Assembly: GCA_933822405.4 (NCBI GenBank)
Contig: CAKOGP040001867.1
Location: 5,167-15,398 of the forward strand
Direction: 5' to 3'
From: Cylindrotheca closterium
Lineage: Eukaryota; Bacillariophyta; Bacillariophyceae; Bacillariales; Bacillariaceae
Length of the DNA stretch: 10,232 nucleotides
The position numbers were made by a program, and so were the translations under genes. Positions 7,001 to 10,232 of the stretch are shown here, one piece after another (positions within the stretch are counted from its first letter, which is position 1; each line of letters opens with the position of its first letter). The notes below the pieces were generated by a model. That model did no database searches, was not told where the DNA came from, and saw only the letters and a program-made list of their open reading frames with translations.

Positions 7001-8310
7001 TTACTTGTTTCCAAAGCTCCATAAGCAATGTCCCCTCCAACTAAAGTCAATGTCGATTTCAGCCGTTTCCATACTTTCTTCGCTGACGGACTATCAGGAT
7101 CATCTTGCAACGTTTTCAAGATTTCTTGATGGTCGTTCCTATCCATGAATTCATTCACTCTTGATATTGCATCGCTGTTGCCGCTCAGTTTGAGGCTTGC
7201 ACTTTTTATGACTGCAAATCGTCTTTTGACATCAGCTAGGTATCCCAACATTCGTCTGTCCTGACCATGAATCATACTAAATTGTTTCAGTAAATGGTTC
7301 AACTCCTCGCCATTGAGGTTACCAGCACGTCTTCCATAAGCTTTCCCTATGGGAAACAGCCATCGAAAGGTACATGCCAGCATCTCGTCATCTGGCAAGA
7401 ACTCATTGATTGGGTCTTGGCGTCGATGCGATATGACAAAAGAGTTGTTATGCCTGTCTCCTCCTTCTGATTCCTGTTCTCCAAACCATCCGCGTACAGC
7501 ATCATCTGACTCCATTTGATGCTGGCTCACAATCCCGCTTTCATCAACACCTTTCATCATGTTTTGAATAGCATCATTCTCAACTTGATTGCGTATTTTC
7601 TTTGTTCGTAGCAGGGTATCTGGTGATGGACTGACATAATGCGTCCTAAGAGGGAGATCATTGCTACTTGAATAGCTGGTGCTTTCAATATGTGATGTCG
7701 ATGCTCCTCCGAAGTAATCATGGTAATTATCCGACATGGAATCCACCTGATGAACACCAGCAACATCAGAGCCAAGACCTTTTTCATGCAGAAGACTCTG
7801 CTTGTCACTGATGAATATTGCATTGTCCTTCTTCTCCCTGACACTCTGCTCAACTTTTTCAACCAAGTTATCAATCGTATCCTGTCTGATATGGCTATAG
7901 TATGGACTCAACCGGCCAAGGACTGCAAACCATTGTTGCAGTACGCTGCTACTATCGTATAGTTTGGATGTCCCGTAAGCTTTCCGAGCCAACGCATCAT
8001 CTCTGCCTTTCTCGTTGTAGAAGTGAACATTCATAATATCATCAAGTTCCTCCTTAGAAGCCAAAACATGATTCACCTTTTCAACAGAATCATGAGAGAA
8101 AAGAATTTGGTTCCCTCTAATGGAGTTCCTACCAGGTGTTCGTTGAAAGCCTTCTCCATTTGGGAATACTTTAATCGTTGCAGAATATAACCTATTTTTT
8201 GATACAATTAACTGCTCATGTAAGTTCAATGCTGTCAAACCTTCAAGCCTGTTGTAGTGGCCAAAATCTATTCCGTTTGCAATTGAGTACTTGTAGCATG
8301 TACTTTTTTT
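4045..8310 (-). CDS. Helitron Rep protein (HUH nuclease), main segment
   Basis: Rep nicks one strand and rejoins it to move the element by rolling circle in the nucleus. The open segment has no ATG at its beginning. The Leu codon at 8238 is residue 1 in my numbering, but the frame continues upstream through CYKYSIANGIDFGHY to the A7 run at 8304-8310, where it joins the 9124-8243 segment. Residues about 470-600 form the Helitron_like_N region: GCTFLTLSLDD, then AAENPAAYV, then FGHGLGLAGVVEDHMKGT and the HUH motif H581-F-H583 (HFHIIVYG). A zinc-finger-like HHRTC..CR follows (C695, C705). FYIAPYMAK holds the paired tyrosines Y925 and Y929 with K932, matching the YxxxYxxK of Helitron Rep. Then come HKSTAEDRDTK and TELSDYQTVAYLLQIPS, also family-typical. 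The catalytic residues look intact. The segment ends at an in-frame TAG directly before the helicase. It is most likely part of one broken Rep-helicase gene. Confidence 0.9.
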   Translation of the reverse strand, partial: KKSTCYKYSIANGIDFGHYNRLEGLTALNLHEQLIVSKNRLYSATIKVFPNGEGFQRTPGRNSIRGNQILFSHDSVEKVNHVLASKEELDDIMNVHFYNEKGRDDALARKAYGTSKLYDSSSVLQQWFAVLGRLSPYYSHIRQDTIDNLVEKVEQSVREKKDNAIFISDKQSLLHEKGLGSDVAGVHQVDSMSDNYHDYFGGASTSHIESTSYSSSNDLPLRTHYVSPSPDTLLRTKKIRNQVENDAIQNMMKGVDESGIVSQHQMESDDAVRGWFGEQESEGGDRHNNSFVISHRRQDPINEFLPDDEMLACTFRWLFPIGKAYGRRAGNLNGEELNHLLKQFSMIHGQDRRMLGYLADVKRRFAVIKSASLKLSGNSDAISRVNEFMDRNDHQEILKTLQDDPDSPSAKKVWKRLKSTLTLVGGDIAYGALETSKCISQTLETAKRYGAGCTFLTLSLDDMFNTWGFRAAIKTVDNTKFPAVFGSESEYASLDDFVKAIKEHAVDRGQGTINFNEGEGMQFEQAYLSKLAAENPAAYVCETKAILHHVLSILVGCPPEGFFGAYDGRSTRKSHYWNTKNRKGIFGHGLGLAGVVEDHMKGTLHFHIIVYGSITSYVLQELCQVSAICKKVVEALDSFYKAKFSTGTNFRNVLTRTLRKSTALRQLAEPMSSPALLQRTNPIATMDDLSSNGSTMQKMENISCDERANSEYHVHHRTCHRGFHGRERCRLAKKSGVSNGTHCVLLIPTKQNQPENSNTTVSPPEGAATVLMDAVPISQNANPGKNHAGYEIGVLQPVLIQTYHLKSPLDCGKEEPIVVWKLDRPIPKLAAQFGFDSTSADLSHVLSLPTDGSEQSTRILIVNNICKLLKHHDHDSLGGCYGNGHQIWAFINIGKIEAVKELYSQCTDALQTANQYVVDHNIPLFYCTGSHNNAVLLGGVQQSKSAMFYIAPYMAKEKVSLSASLTILEHARKLVQEHKSTAEDRDTKPQERLAKHFLSKVTNKLNAYTELSDYQTVAYLLQIPSIITSEVFQYSEPWGAINYRNILIPKKMEQANTGIESDGNNAKNDNKSEDNAYLGYIKTFIVEKGEDGEDNIKMAVPVVAMYFHRGKDLEHLNLYEYDAFIQVKELPKKESSSAKSTWFKFEGAFELRARFGQTLCRKQRTLIFKGKVPKHPGKEPQLNHPTHSSWQTRADQHANYILTMFRPCEIYNGSETKKALSQSYGWGDLVAWINTSQHNDSTVSKFRLMAVDRRMNTLASDFQTKKILSAYRARDAYKWSSYEQERHRRTDQLLKFYECQEDSLLLDEDFFQAKYNILDSRSTTTALNMNADAESFSQSVSTFTFPHTPDRTIQKYDAVGAMTIQWKQRASLLYNKQDDKSSLWDDDGNISLGENKVQTGELSPWRCVNNANAMPLNNGQA

Positions 8311-9124
8311 GCAAAGCCTTGCTGCATCGTGGACAAAAATGAGTATGTTCTCTTGTCTCTTCTCCTAGTACATGCGCTGATACAAGTTCTGGGTGCAAAT
8401 GGTATGTACAATCCTGCGGTTCAGATTTATAATGTGACACAACTTTCCATGGGTCAACAGATATTGTTCCAGTACCAGTCTTGTCAGGAATTTCCAATGC
8501 ACCTGCCTGCTTTAGTTGGTTCAAATTACTTAATTGAGTTGGCGTATATTTGTAGATTTCTGGTAACGAAGACAACAACACTTTTGTATATTGGATGGAC
8601 GCACTGCTGTTCTCGGATTCATACTGCCTAATTCCGCACGCTCCACAAGCAAGCAACCGACTCTGGAAGTTGTAAGCCTTGTAATATGATTTCACTATTT
8701 CTTTCAGTTCCTTGTCCGATAAGATTTTGTCTTCCACTTCTTTTGCAATTTTGTTTGTGTTGATTGCCAGCCCGGAATGCGATGCAGAATAACAATAATG
8801 CTCGTCAAATCTTGTATAGCCGCTGTTTGAGTAGTACAATATGATGGCATGCTGAAGAACGGTGCTTGACTTGCAGCATTTGGGATTGGCCTTCCATTCT
8901 CTTTCCAGCCTTCTTAACTCGTCAAACCCTAATCTCATAAATCCAATTGGCAATGCCTCATCATCTTCTTTTCCTTCTTCTTCTTGGCGTCGTCGTCTCA
9001 AAGCTCTATGAACTTGGCGCGAGCTTGTATTTGTCTGTGTACGGCTCATCCTATTGTATTCAGATGTCCTGGAACCTCTTGCTTTCTTTCTTCTTGCATT
9101 TTGTTGGTGCCTCGTTGCAGTCAT
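8243..9124 (-). CDS. N-terminal segment of the Helitron Rep-helicase
   Basis: I start it at the ATG at 9124 (CTACCATGAC), which gives 293 residues. The seven codons upstream begin with TTG, which is not a eukaryotic start. The first 60 residues are very basic (ARRKKARG, ALRRRRQ) and then acidic, and suit nuclear import or DNA binding. Next is a conserved-looking LPIGFMRLGFDELRRLEREW region. Two CxxC pairs, CGAC (160-163) and CPRC (264-267), about 100 residues apart, suggest a zinc-binding fold ahead of the Rep domain. The frame goes astray after ALQKK and ends at 8243. The sister frame supplies the expected SIANGIDFG continuation, so this is the first part of the Rep gene and not a separate protein. 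Confidence 0.75.
   Translation of the reverse strand: MTATRHQQNARRKKARGSRTSEYNRMSRTQTNTSSRQVHRALRRRRQEEEGKEDDEALPIGFMRLGFDELRRLEREWKANPKCCKSSTVLQHAIILYYSNSGYTRFDEHYCYSASHSGLAINTNKIAKEVEDKILSDKELKEIVKSYYKAYNFQSRLLACGACGIRQYESENSSASIQYTKVLLSSLPEIYKYTPTQLSNLNQLKQAGALEIPDKTGTGTISVDPWKVVSHYKSEPQDCTYHLHPELVSAHVLGEETREHTHFCPRCSKALQKKYMLQVLNCKRNRFWPLQQA
8304..8310 (-). other. Apparent +1 frameshift at an A7 run in the Rep gene
   Basis: The run is T7 on the plus strand. Upstream the frame reads CPRCSKALQK. With one A fewer it would continue as STCYKYSIANGIDFG into the Rep frame. With seven A it runs to TAG at 8243-8245. An intron cannot account for a one-base shift. It is a mutation, a homopolymer error or, less likely, programmed +1 frameshifting. 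Confidence 0.7.
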
Positions 9125-9786
9125 GGTAGTGATGTGTGATGGCAAAAGGAAGTTCCTTTACAGCATTATTCTCAGTGGTTTCGCTTGATGTGGTTGTTTG
9201 GGCCTTTTGTCATTTAAGCTGACCAACCATCCTTGGTCTTGACAGATGGCATTCTAAACGTATAAGTAAACAGTTTCTCCAAAACAGATTCCCTGAAGTT
9301 TCTGTGCGCACCACATCTGCTAAATCCTACTTACGGTACTGACTACTTGTTTTCAGTGAAAATGTTTCTTCCAACAGAAGGCCTTCGGCAATGCTCTGTA
9401 TCCAAACAGTAATATGTTCAAACATTGCAGTTAGGTCTCCCAAAACGGCCACTATGGAGCAAAGATACCTCACATTGTACATCACTTCACTTCCAACCGA
9501 ATGTCAATCTCTATGTGTCCTCGCAAAGCTATTCCTGCAAACTCTACACGCGGGGAGTTAGAAATTTTCACTGCACCTACACAGCAAGCCAACTCTTTCT
9601 ACTTAGACAGTTGCGCATTCTGGTTTACTCCAACTGCTTTTGCTATTATATGCAACATCAAATTTTGATCCATCCAAAATTTGAAAGTCCCGGTTGGTGC
9701 AATTTCTGGTTCTTCGATTTCCAAACGTTCTCACAAATCAAACATTTGGGCGGAACAGAAATCTCAGTAGCAGAGCAAAAAGCAAC
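9125..9786. other. Gene-free region between the divergent Rep gene and the right-edge gene
   Basis: Both flanking genes are transcribed away from this stretch, so it probably holds their promoters and perhaps the 5' end of the Helitron. It contains a small stem (GACCAA..TTGGTC, 9221-9238, 6-nt loop), a stronger hairpin at 9658-9684 and a TATA-like TATTATATG near 9643-9651. The plus-strand open frame at 9425-9790 starts at TTG, has no recognisable motif and ends on the ATGA of the next gene. I do not consider it real. I saw no tRNA or other RNA gene. Confidence 0.4.
9658..9684. repeat. Perfect hairpin, 10-bp stem and 7-nt loop
   Basis: The arms TCAAATTTTG and CAAAATTTGA are exact reverse complements around ATCCATC. 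It lies 102 nt upstream of the ATG at 9787. The stem is AT-rich, unlike the usual GC-rich hairpin near a Helitron 3' end, and the Helitron 3' end should be to the left of the Rep-helicase gene. Its role is unknown. A regulatory palindrome or a cruciform at a transposon end are possibilities. Confidence 0.45.
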
Positions 9787-10232
9787 ATGACGCCAAAAAA
9801 AAAACCTCCTGAATTGGCATCCACTGCCGCCACCGCCAAGAAGCAGCGCCTAGCTGCATCAAAAAGTATGAATTCTACCAGGGAGGATGCTGTTGCTTGC
9901 TCAACTAACAGAAAAAATGCCCCAATTGTTGTCACTCCAGTCAAAGGCAAACAAAATAAGGTCTCCGCCAAACCTACCAAAGCCAAGATGAATGCGGGGC
10001 CAGTGCCCACGACGGCTGAAAATATGGGCATGACATTCCTTGACACGCTTCGTTCAACCTGCGTTCAAGTTGATCACTCAAGTGAAGCAACAACTGGTAA
10101 TGCTTCTGCGGCTGCTGCTGGTGATGATGATGATGATGATCATACTGGTGCTGGTGATGTGGATGGTGATGTGGACGATGGGTTTCTGCATTATGATCCA
10201 GATCCCAACGCCACCACTGTCGCAATCTCCTT
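9787..10232 (+). CDS. Unrecognised gene, 5' part only
   Basis: From ATG 9787 the frame is open to the edge of the window (148 codons). Residues 1-25 are Lys/Pro-rich (MTPKKKPPELA, AKKQRL), followed by a Ser/Thr/Lys stretch to about residue 75. The region around 83-95 (MTFLDTLRSTCVQV) is the only part that looks ordered. Next are an Ala-rich tract, six Asp encoded by six GAT codons (10123-10140) and an acidic GDVDGDVDDG segment. The switch from basic to acidic low complexity suggests a disordered N-terminus of a nuclear or nucleic-acid-associated protein. I do not recognise the family. It diverges from the Helitron Rep gene and may be host sequence or an accessory gene. Confidence 0.55.
   Translation, partial: MTPKKKPPELASTAATAKKQRLAASKSMNSTREDAVACSTNRKNAPIVVTPVKGKQNKVSAKPTKAKMNAGPVPTTAENMGMTFLDTLRSTCVQVDHSSEATTGNASAAAAGDDDDDDHTGAGDVDGDVDDGFLHYDPDPNATTVAIS
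10123..10140 (+). repeat. (GAT)6 microsatellite coding for Asp
   Basis: Six perfect GAT triplets in frame with the 9787 gene encode Asp113-118, followed by CAT. They sit just after a GCG-GCT-GCT-GCT alanine tract. Such a triplet run can vary in length between alleles without breaking the frame. Confidence 0.6.

Larger units (their letters stand above)
1920..9124 (-). mobile_element. Degenerate autonomous-type Helitron (rolling-circle transposon); ends not located
   Basis: A single minus-strand series of Helitron protein segments fills this span in canonical order: CxxC region, HUH Rep with two tyrosines, and Pif1 RecA1 and RecA2. It carries four interruptions (8304-8310, 4045-4047, 3268-3270, 3219-3223), one active-site change, and a helicase C-terminus displaced to the opposite strand. 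The true element probably extends further and may include the plus-strand gene at 169-1865. I could not identify the 5' TC or 3' hairpin-CTRR ends with confidence. No terminal inverted repeats or target-site duplication were seen, as expected for classical Helitrons. Confidence 0.8.

Noticed and set aside
3268..8310. Introns as an explanation for the breaks in the minus-strand gene
   Set aside because: The breaks are one-base shifts in A runs or single TAG codons inside conserved segments. I found no GT..AG pair that removes them and keeps the conserved residues.
4098..9129. Many plus-strand open frames of 60-134 codons opposite the Rep gene
   Set aside because: They are antisense shadows of the minus-strand Helitron frames. 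None has a recognisable domain.
9221..9238. Small stem GACCAA..TTGGTC upstream of the Rep gene as a Helitron terminal hairpin
   Set aside because: It has only 6 bp, is on the 5' side of the Rep gene where the 3'-type hairpin is not expected, and has no adjoining CTRR end.
1..9760. Possible terminal repeat: CTGGTTCTTC near 4-13 and again near 9703-9712
   Set aside because: The match is about 10 bases with diverging flanks, too short to separate from chance.
9425..9790. Plus-strand open frame of about 120 codons
   Set aside because: It starts at TTG, has an erratic composition with no motif, and simply runs into the ATGA of the gene at 9787.
1..10232. Bacterial or phage origin
   Set aside because: There is a spliceosomal intron, no operon spacing or ribosome binding sites, and a Helitron with its helicase fused to Rep, which is a eukaryotic arrangement.
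1..10232. CRISPR array, tRNA or rRNA genes
   Set aside because: I found no regularly spaced direct repeats, cloverleaf or rRNA-like conserved stretches on either strand.

Overview
The window looks like nuclear DNA of a eukaryotic microalga. A diatom or other stramenopile is my best guess. The evidence is a short GTAAGT...TTACAG spliceosomal intron, no bacterial operon layout, and a Helitron-type (rolling-circle) transposon whose Rep/helicase style fits algal and stramenopile elements. The lineage is inferred; the sequence alone does not fix it.

Layout. 1-168 is the 5' flank. 169-1865 (+) is a two-exon gene of 539 codons. Its N-terminal three quarters I do not recognise, and its C-terminus is the last part (motifs V and VI) of a Pif1-type helicase. 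1920-9124 (-) is a broken Helitron Rep-helicase gene. Read along the minus strand it has an N-terminal CxxC-rich segment (9124-8243), the HUH Rep with both catalytic tyrosines (8310-4045), helicase RecA1 (4044-3268), and the early part of RecA2 joined in frame to a papain-fold cysteine-peptidase-like domain (3221-1920). The pieces are separated by a +1 shift in an A7 run, an in-frame TAG, a second in-frame TAG and a +1 shift in an A5 run. The Walker B aspartate is also replaced by asparagine. 9125-9786 is a gene-free stretch with one clean hairpin. 9787-10232 (+) is the start of an unrecognised gene that runs off the window.

Main observation. The minus-strand helicase stops resembling a helicase just after a VVVPI segment (near 2706). 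The missing end of such a helicase lies on the opposite strand as the tail of the convergent gene (from about 1490). A 7-bp inverted repeat, GCCCATT at 1490-1496 and its complement at 2706-2712, sits in the same codon phase at both places. Flipping 1490-2712 in silico gives back a continuous Pif1 C-terminus on the minus strand. It also gives a plus-strand gene ending in the cysteine-peptidase-like domain, with both frames open. The simplest reading is that two convergent genes, Rep-helicase and a spliced accessory gene ending in the peptidase-like domain, exchanged their 3' parts by an inversion. The inversion is inferred; the split and the inverted heptamer are directly visible.

How the genes relate. 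Rep would nick and join DNA and the Pif1-type helicase would unwind it during rolling-circle transposition. The peptidase-like domain and the unknown plus-strand protein look like accessory functions. This copy is probably dead or depends on other copies, although the two frameshifts are in homopolymers and could be sequencing errors.
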